DNA of 64,000 nucleotides from Rhodobacteraceae bacterium HLUCCO18 (GCA_001314805.1 LJSY01000003.1:29912-93911); one strand, 5' to 3'. Positions 18,366 through 28,424 are shown, counted from the stretch's first letter. Made by a program: numbers and translations. Notes: generated by a model from the sequence alone, not told the origin.

Positions 18366-18383
18366 TGTCCAGTTGAATTGACA
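18366..18383. promoter_or_regulatory. PpsR/CrtJ-like palindrome, site 1 (TGT-N12-ACA)
   Basis: TGTCCAGTTGAATTGACA matches the PpsR/CrtJ consensus TGT-N12-ACA exactly, including the inner TGTC and GACA. It lies about 88 bases after the GT2 stop and 170 bases before site 2. Both sites are followed by the same CTCCG. In PpsR-controlled photosynthesis promoters, paired sites of this kind bind two tetramers cooperatively. Assignment here is by pattern only. Confidence 0.5.
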
Positions 18384-18535
18384 CTCCGGGTCATCCGCGC
18401 ACGGCGCATCATGCGGCGAATCGGAAATTCGATTCGGCGTGTGGCCCGGTCGAATTCCGACCAGGCAAGGAAGAAACTCTTCTGCTCTTCCCCCTGCTTT
18501 TGCTGACTTAATCGGCGCCACTGAAAAAAAGCAGT

Positions 18536-18553
18536 TGTCAATCTTGATTGACA
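18536..18553. promoter_or_regulatory. PpsR/CrtJ-like palindrome, site 2, overlapping a -35 box
   Basis: TGTCAATCTTGATTGACA is a perfect inverted repeat (two 8-base arms, 2-base centre) and an exact TGT-N12-ACA match. Its right half forms TTGACA, a perfect -35 box for the B12-type sensor gene 88 bases downstream; a convincing -10 is less clear (CATACA about 20 bases later). Overlap with the -35 is how PpsR represses its targets. The rest of the gap 18279-18641 holds two further short inverted repeats near 18418 and 18449 and no gene. Confidence 0.6.
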
Positions 18554-18641
18554 CTCCGTTCGGTATACAGTGCCATACACAACAAGCCAGCGTCAGCGTT
18601 GGGTACGCCCCCCGCCGACACACGACGGAAGGCGAGCGCCC

Positions 18642-19499
18642 GTGACCATGAACGACGAAACCCCCAGGATACAACGCGGGGTGGTCCATCACCTCGATGC
18701 ACATGGCCCCACCGCAACGCCGCTTACGTCTCGTGGCTTGTCGGACCTCGCGGCACAGGCCATGGCGCGGGTGATCCACGCATCCCGCGCGCGGGAGCTC
18801 TCCGAGGAGGCGAAGGCCTGCTGCAAGCAATCCCCGATGGCCACCGCCCTTGCCACGGCGCTTTGCGACGACACGACCGACACCGCCGACCTGATGGTCG
18901 AGGACCTGATCGACGCGGGCCTCTCGGTCGAGGATGTCTGTCTCGAACACCTCGCCCCGGCCGCGCGTTGCCTCGGCGAATGGTGGGAAACGGACCGGCT
19001 GCCCTTCACCGAGGTGGCGATGGCGACCGCGCGCATCCAGTCGATGCTCCGGCGGATGCCTTCGGGCCGGATGGCGCCGCGCTCCACGCTGCAGAACGGG
19101 GCCGTTTTCTGCGCGGTTCCCGGTGAGCAGCATACCCTCGGCGTGATGATGGCCGCCGACCTCTTTCGCCGCAACGGATGGGATGTCGGCCTGCTGATCG
19201 GGGTCGACCATGCCGAGATCGTCGAACGGCTGGAGCGGGACGACCGGGGCGTCATCGGCCTGAGTTGCTCGGGCGATCACTCGGTCGATGCGCTGGAGCG
19301 TCTGATGATCGCGCTGCGCAAGTGCCGGGGCGACGCAAGGATCATCCTGTCCGGCCAGATCGCGACGGATACCGCGGCCCTCGAGCGCCTGCCGAAAGCC
19401 GACGCCGTGGTGACCAGCATGCAGGAGGCCGAGGATTGCATGGCCCGCCTGACGGCTGGCTTTTCAGCAACCCACGAACGGGAAGTCTCGATCGCCTGA
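18642..19499 (+). CDS. B12-binding-domain sensor protein, PpaA/AerR-like
   Basis: This 285-residue soluble protein has an N-terminal helical cap domain with LGEWWETDRLPFTEV at 111-125, close to the LG-x-x-W-x-x-D-R-x-x-F pattern of PpaA/AerR antirepressors. A Rossmann-type cobalamin-binding domain follows, with GEQHTLG at 161-167 (His164 in the E/D-x-H-x-x-G position), GLSCSGDHS near 220 and ILSGQI near 245. PpaA/AerR proteins bind cobalamin or heme and relieve PpsR/CrtJ repression. Two PpsR-like sites precede the gene, which fits that circuit. No photosynthesis genes are nearby, so it is an orphan. GTG at 18642 has GGAAGG ten bases upstream; ATG at 18648 is possible. Confidence 0.72.
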   Translation: MTMNDETPRIQRGVVHHLDAHGPTATPLTSRGLSDLAAQAMARVIHASRARELSEEAKACCKQSPMATALATALCDDTTDTADLMVEDLIDAGLSVEDVCLEHLAPAARCLGEWWETDRLPFTEVAMATARIQSMLRRMPSGRMAPRSTLQNGAVFCAVPGEQHTLGVMMAADLFRRNGWDVGLLIGVDHAEIVERLERDDRGVIGLSCSGDHSVDALERLMIALRKCRGDARIILSGQIATDTAALERLPKADAVVTSMQEAEDCMARLTAGFSATHEREVSIA

Positions 19500-19564
19500 G
19501 CGGTCGCGCGAACCACCGACGTCGCGGCGACGGACCGTCGCGGGACGCTTCCCGTCCGGTCCTT

Positions 19565-20152
19565 TCAGACACCCAGTTCCGCCACCGGGATGATCGGGAA
19601 GAAGGTTCCGTTCGACCAGACGCCAAACCAGTCCGTCCCGTCGACGTCATGCGCCTCACCCAGATCCACGAGCCGGTAGAAGCTTTTCCTGTCGATCAGC
19701 GCGTCGAGACCCGCGCGCACATGGACGTAGGGCGAGGGCTCGCCCGTCTCGTCGCGGTGAACGCGGATTCGGTGCTCGGGGCCCGCAACCACCACGTCGC
19801 CCACATTCGTCGAAAAGCTGATGACCTGTTTCCGACCGTCACCCGCGACGTCGAAATCCACCGCCACGAAGGGCGCGTCCTCCACGCGGATGCCGACCTT
19901 CTCGACCGGCGTGACGAGGAAATACTTGCCGTCCTCGCGTTTCAGGATCGTCGAAAAAAGCCGCACCAGCGGTTTTCGGCCGATGGGTGTGCCTTCGTGG
20001 AACCACGTGCCGTCGCGCCGGATCTCCATGTCCAGATCGCCGCAGAACGGCGGGTCCCAAAGGTGCAATGGCGGGAGCTTTCCGGCCTTCTCGGCGGCGC
20101 GGGCGGCGGCGATCAGGCTGTCGGGGCTGGGCTTGGCAGAGCTGTCCGTCAC
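19565..20152 (-). CDS. DUF1285 domain-containing protein
   Basis: This 195-residue soluble protein of the DUF1285 family has the pattern PPFCGDLDMEIRRDGTWFHEG at about residues 34-54 and GRKPLVRLFSTILKREDGKYF just after, ending in a beta-rich domain with VDLGEAHDVDG and WFGVWSNGTFF. Function is not established. Start is GTG at 20152 with GAGGG ten bases upstream. In alphaproteobacteria this gene regularly lies back to back with the MoxR ATPase, as here, which suggests a shared or linked role but does not define it. Confidence 0.85.
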   Translation of the reverse strand: MTDSSAKPSPDSLIAAARAAEKAGKLPPLHLWDPPFCGDLDMEIRRDGTWFHEGTPIGRKPLVRLFSTILKREDGKYFLVTPVEKVGIRVEDAPFVAVDFDVAGDGRKQVISFSTNVGDVVVAGPEHRIRVHRDETGEPSPYVHVRAGLDALIDRKSFYRLVDLGEAHDVDGTDWFGVWSNGTFFPIIPVAELGV

Positions 20153-20254
20153 GATGATGTGTCCCTCATTTTCGCCAAACGATCTTTTGCAATTTGTGGT
20201 CGGAGGAATAGGTCTGTTACCTGATACCAGATAAGCATGATGCGGAGCGATGCC

Positions 20255-21282
<1,028 letters not shown>

Positions 21283-21286
<4 letters not shown>

Positions 21287-22176
21287 GCCTGTCCGCCCTT
21301 CATACATCCGACACGCTCCGCTCCCGGTCCGAGGCGCTTGCCGCCGCGTTCCCGGCGCTGATGGCCGATGCGCAGCATCTGGCGTCGACCGTGCTTCTGG
21401 GGGTTCATGGGCGGAAGCGGGCCGGGACGGGGGACGAGTTCTGGCAATACCGTCCCGCCGAGGCGGGCGACGCGCTGCGCACGATCGACTGGCGACGCTC
21501 CGCCCGCTCGGATGGGCATTTCGTGCGGCAAACCGAATGGCAGGCCGCGCAATCGGTGATGATCGGCGTCGACGACGCGGCCTCCATGACCTTCACTGGT
21601 GCAAAGTCCCGGCCGTCGAAACTGCGTCGCGCCCAGACCCTGGCCATGGCGCTCTCGATCCTCGCCGTGCATGGCGGCGAGCGCGTCGGCCTCACGCATC
21701 TGGCCGAGCCCCCCCGTGGCGGACGGGCCCAGTTGGTGCGCATGGCGCAGGCATTGATGGACGGCCATGAGGCGGGCGATTACGGCACGCCGCGGCCCCA
21801 GTCTATGCCGCTGGGCAGCCGCGCGGTGTTCTTCTCGGATTTCCTCGGCGATCCCGCCGCGATCGAGCAGGTGATGGGCCGCGCCGCGGATCGCGGCGTC
21901 AAGGGCGCGCTGGTCCAGATCCTCGACCCGGACGAGGAAGCATTTCCCTATGATGGACGCACGGTGTTCATGTCCATGTCGGGCAGCCTTCGGTTCGAGA
22001 CGCTCAAGGCGAAGTCCCTGCGTGAGGAGTATCTGCAGCGTCTCGCCGCCCGGAAGGACCGGCTGTTGCAGGCGACGCGGCGCACCGGCTGGCAGTTCCA
22101 TGTGCATCACACGGACCAGCCGGGCGATCCGACCCTGCTGTGGCTCTATCGCGCGCTCGAGAAGGTGCGGGCATGA
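21283..22176 (+). CDS. DUF58 domain-containing protein
   Basis: This 297-residue protein of the DUF58 family (a VWA-related fold) has the signature GDEFWQYRPAEAGDALRTID near residue 50, then WRRSARSD and an inactive-looking VWA start VMIGVDDAASM near 93. Such proteins are the usual partners of MoxR ATPases. Start is TTG within the MoxR stop (TTGA overlap), so translation is coupled. Membrane segments are not evident, unlike in many DUF58 proteins. Confidence 0.88.
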
Positions 22177-22196
22177 GAAGGGCGGGCAGAACGCAT

Positions 22197-22214
22197 GTTT
22201 TCCATATGGAAAAC
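22197..22214. promoter_or_regulatory. 18-bp perfect palindrome inside the MoxR operon
   Basis: GTTTTCCATATGGAAAAC reads the same on both strands and is AT-rich in a GC-rich surround. It lies 20 bases after the DUF58 stop and 35 bases before the DUF4159 start, within an operon whose other junctions overlap or are a few bases. It could be a repressor operator, an RNA hairpin that tunes downstream expression, or a dispersed repeat. Nothing in the window decides between these. Confidence 0.55.
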
Positions 22215-22249
22215 AGCCCGGTTTCCGGCCGCCCCGCTGAGGTTCGGAC

Positions 22250-25042
22250 ATGATCGCGAACCTCGCCTTCACCACGCCGCTCCTGCTGCTGGCGCTCGTG
22301 GCGCTGCCGATCCTGTGGTGGCTTCTGCGCGCGGTGCCCCCGGCCCCGATCCGCAGGCGGTTTCCGGGTGTCGCCCTTCTGCTGGGGCTTCAGGACGACG
22401 AGAGCCAGACCGACAAGACGCCATGGTGGCTGCTGCTGTTGCGCATGCTTGCCATTGCCGCCGCGATCGTCGGCTTCGCGGGCCCCGTGCTGAACCCCCA
22501 GACCGAGCGGGCGGGCGATGGACCGTTGCTGATCGTGATGGATGCGTCCTGGGCCTCGGCGCGGGACTGGGACGACCGGACCGAGCGGGTCAGCGTCCTG
22601 CTGGACGAGGCTGGCCGGTCGGGCCGGCCCGTGGCCATCGTCGCATTGACCGACCTGCCGGCCGGGCCTCCGGAATTCCAGTCTGCAAATGCCTGGGCGG
22701 CGCGTCTGCCATCGGTATCCCCGGCGCCCTACGCGCCGGACTATGCGGCGGCGGCGGACTGGACAGGGAGCCTCGACGCGGAGGCGGACGTCTTCTGGGT
22801 CTCCGACGGACTGGCCCATGACGGGCGGGATGATCTTCTGGCGGCCCTGTCGGATATCGGGCCGGTCTCGGCCTTCCAGGGCGCGCGGGATGTCATCGCG
22901 CTGGCTCCGCCACGCTTCGCAGATGGCATGATCGAGACCGACGTGCAGCGTCACCTTGCCGCCGCGCCGCGCGAATTGACAGTGGTGGCGCACGGGCTCG
23001 ACCCCGCCGGGATCCCTCGCGATCTTGCGCGCGAGACGGTGCGCCTCGATACCGGAGAGCTGCGCGGCACGGCGGTGTTCGACCTGCCGCCCGAGCTTCG
23101 CAACCGGATCACGCGGTTCGAGGTCGCCGGCGAACGCTCCGCCGGGGCGGTCACGCTGACGGACGACACGCTGCAACGGCGCGAGGTGGCGCTGATCGAC
23201 GCGCAGGGCGAGGACGAGGGCCAAGCGCTCCTGTCGCCGCTGCATTACCTGCGGCAGGCGCTCGCGCCCACCGCCGACCTGATGGAAGGCGGTCTGTCGG
23301 ACATGCTGCTGGCCAGTCCCGATGCGCTGATCCTTGCCGATGTCGCGACGATCTCGCCGGACGAGGAAGAGGCGCTGATCGACTGGGTCGAGCGTGGCGG
23401 CCTACTGCTGCGTTTCGCCGGGCCCCGGCTTGCCGCCTCGGACGTGGCACGCGACACGGCCGGCCCGCTGATGCCCGTGCGGCTGCGCGCGGGCGGTCGG
23501 AGCGTCGGCGGCGCCATGTCCTGGGGTGAGCCCAAGGCGCTCAGCCCGTTTCCCGAAACCTCGCCCTTCTTCGGCCTCGACATCCCCGGCGACGTCACGG
23601 TCGAAAGCCAGGTCATGGCGCAGCCCGATCCGCAGCTGTCGGAGCGCACGATCGCGTCGCTGACCGACGGCACGCCTCTGGTGACCCGTGCGCCGCTGGG
23701 GCAGGGGAGCGTCGTTCTGTTCCATGTGACCGCGAATGCCGACTGGTCGAGCCTGCCGCTCTCGGGGCTCTTCGTGCAGATGCTGGAGCGTCTGGCGGTC
23801 TCGACACGGCCCGCCATCCCCGACGCAGAGGATGTGGCCGGGATCACCTGGGTGCCGGAGCAGGTGATGGACGGGTTCGGTACCCTGCGCGACGCGGGGA
23901 TTCGCCCCGGTATTCCGGGCGAGACCATGGTCGAGGCGCCGCTTTCGGCGGACCTGTTGCCGGGGCTCTATACCGGAGGAGAGCAGCGCATCGCGCGCAA
24001 CGTGGTGACGCCAGAGACCGAGCTTGCGCCCGCAAGCTGGCCCGCGAGCCTGCCTGTCGAGGGGATGGACGTGGTTCCGGCGACCGACCTGATGGCGGCG
24101 TTCCTCGCCGCGGCCCTCGGTCTCCTGCTGATCGATGCTCTGGCCGCGCTCTGGCTGGCCGGGCGGCTCAGCGGGCCGATCTCGCGCGGGGCCGCGGGCC
24201 TGGTGGTCGCCCTGATCCTGATGGGGCAGATGCCGTCCGGTGCCATCGCGCAGACCGGAAGAAGCGGCGATGGCCTGACGCCGGAGGATGAGCTTGCGCT
24301 GCTGGCCACCTCCGAGGTGACACTTGCCTACGTGATCACCGGCGATCCGGAGCTTGACCGCGTCTCGCAGGCGGGGATGCAGGGGCTGACCAACACGCTC
24401 TGGTCGCGCACCTCGGTCGAGCCGGCCACGCCCATCGGCGTGAACCTCGAGACCGATGAACTGGCGTTTTTCCCGATGCTTTACTGGCCCGTCTCGGCCG
24501 CGCAGGAAATGCCGTCGGCGGCGGCCTACCGTCGCCTCAACGACTACCTGCGGTCGGGCGGCATGATCGTGTTCGACACGCGCGACGCCCATATCGGCGG
24601 CTTCGGGTCGGGCACGCCAGAGGGGCGGCGCCTGCGCACGCTGGCAGCCCCGCTCGACATTCCGCCGCTGGAGCCGATCCCGCCGGACCATGTCCTGACG
24701 CGAACCTTCTACCTGTTGCAGGATTTCCCCGGCCGCCACGTCAGCCGCGACGTCTGGGTCGAGGCCGCGCCGCCGGATGCCGAGCAGATCGAGGGCATGC
24801 CCTTCCGCAACCTCAACGACGGGGTGACGCCGGTGCTGGTCGGCGGCAATGACTGGGCCTCGGCCTGGGCGGTGGACAGTACCGGCCGCGCGCTTCTGCC
24901 CGTGGGCCGTGGCATGACCGGAGAGCGTCAGCGCGAGATCGCGCTGCGCTTCGGCGTGAACCTCGTGATGCACGTGCTGTCGGGCAACTACAAATCCGAC
25001 CAGGTGCATGTTCCGGCCCTGCTCGACCGGTTGGGACAATAG
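22250..25042 (+). CDS. BatA-like N-terminal membrane domain and DUF4159 protein
   Basis: This 930-residue inner-membrane protein starts with a BatA/aerotolerance-type N-terminus: two membrane segments at about 7-27 and 63-80 around RRRFPGVALLLGL. It continues through a VWA-like region (LLIVMDASWASARDWDDR) and a class I glutamine amidotransferase-like beta/alpha region. Membrane segments follow near 610-640 and 645-665, then a C-terminal DUF4159 domain from about 680, including GGMIVFDTRDAHIGG and RTFYLLQDFPGR. The substrate is unknown. It belongs to the MoxR operon and is followed after 2 bases by a second VWA-like membrane protein. Confidence 0.88.
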   Translation: MIANLAFTTPLLLLALVALPILWWLLRAVPPAPIRRRFPGVALLLGLQDDESQTDKTPWWLLLLRMLAIAAAIVGFAGPVLNPQTERAGDGPLLIVMDASWASARDWDDRTERVSVLLDEAGRSGRPVAIVALTDLPAGPPEFQSANAWAARLPSVSPAPYAPDYAAAADWTGSLDAEADVFWVSDGLAHDGRDDLLAALSDIGPVSAFQGARDVIALAPPRFADGMIETDVQRHLAAAPRELTVVAHGLDPAGIPRDLARETVRLDTGELRGTAVFDLPPELRNRITRFEVAGERSAGAVTLTDDTLQRREVALIDAQGEDEGQALLSPLHYLRQALAPTADLMEGGLSDMLLASPDALILADVATISPDEEEALIDWVERGGLLLRFAGPRLAASDVARDTAGPLMPVRLRAGGRSVGGAMSWGEPKALSPFPETSPFFGLDIPGDVTVESQVMAQPDPQLSERTIASLTDGTPLVTRAPLGQGSVVLFHVTANADWSSLPLSGLFVQMLERLAVSTRPAIPDAEDVAGITWVPEQVMDGFGTLRDAGIRPGIPGETMVEAPLSADLLPGLYTGGEQRIARNVVTPETELAPASWPASLPVEGMDVVPATDLMAAFLAAALGLLLIDALAALWLAGRLSGPISRGAAGLVVALILMGQMPSGAIAQTGRSGDGLTPEDELALLATSEVTLAYVITGDPELDRVSQAGMQGLTNTLWSRTSVEPATPIGVNLETDELAFFPMLYWPVSAAQEMPSAAAYRRLNDYLRSGGMIVFDTRDAHIGGFGSGTPEGRRLRTLAAPLDIPPLEPIPPDHVLTRTFYLLQDFPGRHVSRDVWVEAAPPDAEQIEGMPFRNLNDGVTPVLVGGNDWASAWAVDSTGRALLPVGRGMTGERQREIALRFGVNLVMHVLSGNYKSDQVHVPALLDRLGQ

Positions 25043-25044
25043 AC

Positions 25045-27111
25045 ATGGCACAACAGATCCTCCTCGACCCGCTTCTGTCGATGCCCACGATCTACGTGCT
25101 GGGCGCGCTGACGCTGCTGATCGTCGGTGTGTCGATCTGGCGCGGTCTGAAGGGCTGGCCCTATCGCCTTGCGGCCGGCGCGGTGTTGCTGGCCGCGCTC
25201 CTGAACCCGTCCTTGCAGGACGAGGACCGGGAGCCGCTGTCGGATATCGTGTTGGTCGTGACGGACGCCAGCGCGAGCCAGGACCTTTCCGACCGGCCGA
25301 CCCAGACCGACGAGGCGCTTTCGGCGCTGGAGGCCGAGATCGCCGCGCTGGGCATGGAAATACGCCTTGCGACGGTGGGCGACGCGCCTGACAACGCCGG
25401 AACGCTCCTGATGGGAGAGCTGACGCGCATGCTGGCCGAGGTGCCGCGCGCCCGCGTCGCCGGCGCGATCCTGCTGACCGACGGTCAGTTGCACGACGCG
25501 GGTCTCGTGCCCGACATGCCCGCGCCGATCCACGCCCTCTTGACGGGCCGCGAGGACGACTGGGACCGGCGGCTGGTGATCGAGACCGCGCCGGCCTTCG
25601 CCATAATCGGAGAGGAGTTCGAGCTGCAGCTTCGCCTCGAGGATCAGGGCGCGATCCCGGCGGATCTCGCCGGTCAGTCCGAGATCCAGATCGCCATCGA
25701 TGGCGAGGAGCCGCGCAGCTTCACCGTGCCTGTGGGCGAGACGCTGAACCTGCCGCTGACGCTGGAACATGCGGGGCAGAACGTCATCCAGTTCATCGTG
25801 CCCGAGGCCGAGGGTGAGCTGACCGACCGCAACAACGCCGCCGTCGTGCAGATCAACGGCATCCGCGACCGGCTGCGCGTGCTGCTGGTCTCCGGCGAGC
25901 CGCACCCGGGTCAGCGCACATGGCGCAACCTGCTGAAATCCGACCCGTCCGTGGACCTCGTGCATTTCACGATCCTGAGGCCGCCCGACAAGCAGGACGG
26001 CGTGCCGGTCTCCGAGCTGTCGCTGATCGCGTTTCCCACGCGGGAGCTGTTCATGGAGGCGGTGGACGAGTTCGACCTCATCATCTTCGACCGCTACCAG
26101 CGGCGCGGCATCCTGCCGATGCTCTATATCGACAACATCCGGCAATACGTGACCGATGGCGGTGCGCTGCTGCTGGCGGCGGGGCCCGACTTTGCCTCGG
26201 CCGCATCGCTCTATCGCACGCCGCTCGCCGATATCCTGCCCGGGCGCCCGACGGCCCGCGTGATCGATCAGCCGTACCTGCCGGAGATCACCGACCTCGG
26301 CAATCGCCACCCGGTGACGGCGGGCCTCGAGGACGATCATGCTGCACCGCCGGAGGCCGAGGCGCCATGGGGCCGCTGGTTCCGGCAGATCGAACTGACC
26401 GAGCAGGCCGGCCAGACCGTGATGTCCGGGGCCAATGACGCGCCGCTCCTGATGCTGGACCGCGTGGGCGAGGGGCGCGTCGCGCTTCTGGCCTCCGATC
26501 ACGCATGGCTCTGGGATCGCGGCTACGAGGGTGGTGGCCCGCAACTCGAGATGCTGCGCCGCCTCGCGCATTGGATGATGGGTGAGCCCGACCTCGAGGA
26601 AGAGGCGCTGGTGGCGTCGGCGGACGGGCAGACCCTGACCGTCACGCGCCGGACGCTGGCCGAGGAGGCGGCGGATGTCACCGTCACCTATCCCGACGGC
26701 ACGGAGGAGACCCTTGCGCTGAACGAGACCGCGCCGGGCCGCTACACCGCGGAGATCGAAGGCGCGGAGCAGGGGCTGTACCGGCTGACGGACGGCACGC
26801 TCGACACCGTGATCGCGCTTGGCCCGGCCGCCCCGCGCGAGTTCGAGGAAACCATCGCGAGCGCCGACCGTCTCATGCCCGTGGCCGAGCCCGTGGGTGG
26901 CGCGGTCATGCGGCTGGAGGATGGCATGCCCGATCTCCGGCGCGTGGCCGAGGGGCGGAACGCCTCGGGTCGCGGCTGGATCGGCCTGACCGCGCGCGAG
27001 GCGTACCTGACCGCCGATGTCACCGTCACGCCGCTGGTCTCGGCCTGGCTGTTCCTGCTGATCGCCGCGGGCCTGATGCTGGGTGCGTGGCTGCGGGAAG
27101 GCCGGAACTGA
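25045..27111 (+). CDS. VWA/glutamine amidotransferase-like membrane protein of the MoxR operon
   Basis: This 688-residue protein has N-terminal membrane segments at about 14-33 and 40-56, a large periplasmic or soluble region and one C-terminal membrane segment at about 664-682. After the second segment, DIVLVVTDASASQDLSDRP resembles a VWA MIDAS start, and GAILLTDGQLHDAG fits the later VWA strand. The region around DLIIFDRYQRRGILPMLYID is like a class I amidotransferase domain without an obvious catalytic Cys. Function is unknown. It probably works with MoxR, DUF58 and DUF4159 at the membrane. It is the last gene of the operon. Confidence 0.82.
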   Translation: MAQQILLDPLLSMPTIYVLGALTLLIVGVSIWRGLKGWPYRLAAGAVLLAALLNPSLQDEDREPLSDIVLVVTDASASQDLSDRPTQTDEALSALEAEIAALGMEIRLATVGDAPDNAGTLLMGELTRMLAEVPRARVAGAILLTDGQLHDAGLVPDMPAPIHALLTGREDDWDRRLVIETAPAFAIIGEEFELQLRLEDQGAIPADLAGQSEIQIAIDGEEPRSFTVPVGETLNLPLTLEHAGQNVIQFIVPEAEGELTDRNNAAVVQINGIRDRLRVLLVSGEPHPGQRTWRNLLKSDPSVDLVHFTILRPPDKQDGVPVSELSLIAFPTRELFMEAVDEFDLIIFDRYQRRGILPMLYIDNIRQYVTDGGALLLAAGPDFASAASLYRTPLADILPGRPTARVIDQPYLPEITDLGNRHPVTAGLEDDHAAPPEAEAPWGRWFRQIELTEQAGQTVMSGANDAPLLMLDRVGEGRVALLASDHAWLWDRGYEGGGPQLEMLRRLAHWMMGEPDLEEEALVASADGQTLTVTRRTLAEEAADVTVTYPDGTEETLALNETAPGRYTAEIEGAEQGLYRLTDGTLDTVIALGPAAPREFEETIASADRLMPVAEPVGGAVMRLEDGMPDLRRVAEGRNASGRGWIGLTAREAYLTADVTVTPLVSAWLFLLIAAGLMLGAWLREGRN

Positions 27112-27244
27112 ATGTGTCCGCGGGCGCTTCGGGGAGAGGCGCTCCCGCGACCGGGCCCTTGCCCGCGATGCGTGAGGGTTTCGCCACCGTCACCGAAGCG
27201 GGCGCGACCCGCGCTGTACGCCACAACTTGAACCGGGAGGTTCC

Positions 27245-27694
27245 ATGAGCCGCATGCGCACCCTGTCCATCCTGCTGCTGTCGCTTGGCTTCGCGCCGCT
27301 TCCCGTGGCGGCCGGCCACGAGATGGAGGACCGCAACCTGCTGCGCGGGGCGGAGCTTTATCAGAACAATTGCGCCGCCTGTCACGGTGTGAACCTCGAG
27401 GGACAGCCCGACTGGCAGGTCGCGGGACCCGACGGGGTCCTTCCCGCGCCGCCCCATGACGAAACCGGCCATACATGGCACCACGACAACGGCCTTTTGT
27501 TCGACTACACGCGGCTGGGCGGGCAGGCGGCGCTCGCGATGCGCGGGATCACGGGCTTCCGCAGCGGCATGCCGGCCTTCGAGGGCACGTTGAGCGATGA
27601 CGAGATCTGGGACGTGTTGGCCTATATCCGATCCACGTGGCCGGACCGGGTCCAGACCGTACAGGCGGCCCGAAATCCACCCCATGAGGACTGA
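27245..27694 (+). CDS. c-type cytochrome
   Basis: This 149-residue periplasmic cytochrome c of class I has a signal peptide at about 1-23 ending in VAAG. The heme-attachment motif is CAACH (C43, C46, H47) and the likely axial Met is in FRSGMPAF near residue 102. The region between, with ETGHTWHHDNGLLFDYTRLG, is typical of small roseobacter cytochromes annotated as copper-oxidase or sulfur-linked, but the partner cannot be deduced. It starts 133 bases after the MoxR operon with an SD (GGGAGG) in front. Confidence 0.9.
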   Translation: MSRMRTLSILLLSLGFAPLPVAAGHEMEDRNLLRGAELYQNNCAACHGVNLEGQPDWQVAGPDGVLPAPPHDETGHTWHHDNGLLFDYTRLGGQAALAMRGITGFRSGMPAFEGTLSDDEIWDVLAYIRSTWPDRVQTVQAARNPPHED

Positions 27695-27703
27695 GCGCAG
27701 GCG

Positions 27704-27931
27704 CTAGACGAACCGCTCACCGCCGCAAGTCGCACAGCGCACCGTCTTGCGCCCGAAACACCCGTCGCAACGGTCGAAGACAGTGTGCCCATGGGAATCG
27801 CAGCCCTTCGGAAGCTTGCCTGAGCCGCCACAGACCCCGCAGGGCGCATCACCCGTGCCGCGGCAACGGCTACAGCGTTGCTTTTCGTAGTGATCGGGTT
27901 TTCCCCGGCTGGTGCGGAACGTCTGGTGCAT
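27704..27931 (-). CDS. small CxxCxGxG zinc-ribbon protein (DnaJ central-domain-like)
   Basis: This 75-residue protein contains repeated Cys pairs: CSRCRGTG at 20-27, CGVCGGSG at 31-38, CDGC at 55-58 and CATCGG at 66-71. This is the pattern of the zinc-binding central domain of DnaJ. No J-domain is present. It would fold around one or two zinc ions and could be a small chaperone accessory or redox protein; the function is unknown. It is convergent with the cytochrome c gene, 9 bases from its stop. Confidence 0.72.
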   Translation of the reverse strand: MHQTFRTSRGKPDHYEKQRCSRCRGTGDAPCGVCGGSGKLPKGCDSHGHTVFDRCDGCFGRKTVRCATCGGERFV

Positions 27932-28015
27932 GGCGACGGGCTCGGGCGAGAATCATTCACAATCCCGTGAGCCTAGACGACAAACTTGGCGGTGATGCGG
28001 CGTTAGTGCGTCCGG

Positions 28016-28387
28016 TCAGCCGCCCCACGGTACCGGCACGGGGAAGCTCGCGTCGTCGGCCCAACCCGTGACGTTCGTGCGCGACCGCACCACGATCTCA
28101 CTCACCCCGTCCGGCATCGACAGACCGTCGAGGGACCGGGTGAAGGGCTGTTCTTCCACATGCGGGTGATGCAGCACGCGCGTTCCGAGGATCTCGCCGT
28201 CGGGCGTCTCGACGCGCCAGCCGTCGGCGTAATCGTCCCAGCCGGTGTCGTCATGGGAGATCGTGACCGACACGCTCCACGAATCCCCATTGCGTGTCAG
28301 GGTCACGCGCTCGACCTGCGCCGGATCTGCGAGGGCCGGTCCGGTCGCGGTCATGAGCGCGGCGAACAGTAGGACGTAGCCTTTCAT
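28016..28387 (-). CDS. conserved secreted protein of unknown function
   Basis: This 123-residue exported protein has a clear signal peptide (MKGYVLLFAALMTATGPALA). The mature part is beta-rich, with VTLTRNGDSWSVSVTISHDD, TGWDDYADGWRVETPDG and a region reading VLHHPHVEEQPFTRSL. I recognise this pattern from uncharacterised roseobacter proteins, but no function is known to me. The His-containing HHPHVEEQ could bind metal; that is a guess. The frame is open 12 codons further upstream, without a signal-peptide start. Confidence 0.75.
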   Translation of the reverse strand: MKGYVLLFAALMTATGPALADPAQVERVTLTRNGDSWSVSVTISHDDTGWDDYADGWRVETPDGEILGTRVLHHPHVEEQPFTRSLDGLSMPDGVSEIVVRSRTNVTGWADDASFPVPVPWGG

Positions 28388-28424
28388 AGAGTTGACTTTA
28401 GCACGGGCCGCCGGGTCTTGCACA

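Noticed and set aside
18366-19499. A photosynthesis gene cluster
   Set aside because: PpsR-like sites and a PpaA/AerR-like gene are present, but no bch, crt, puf or puh gene was found nearby, so only a single outlying gene can be claimed.
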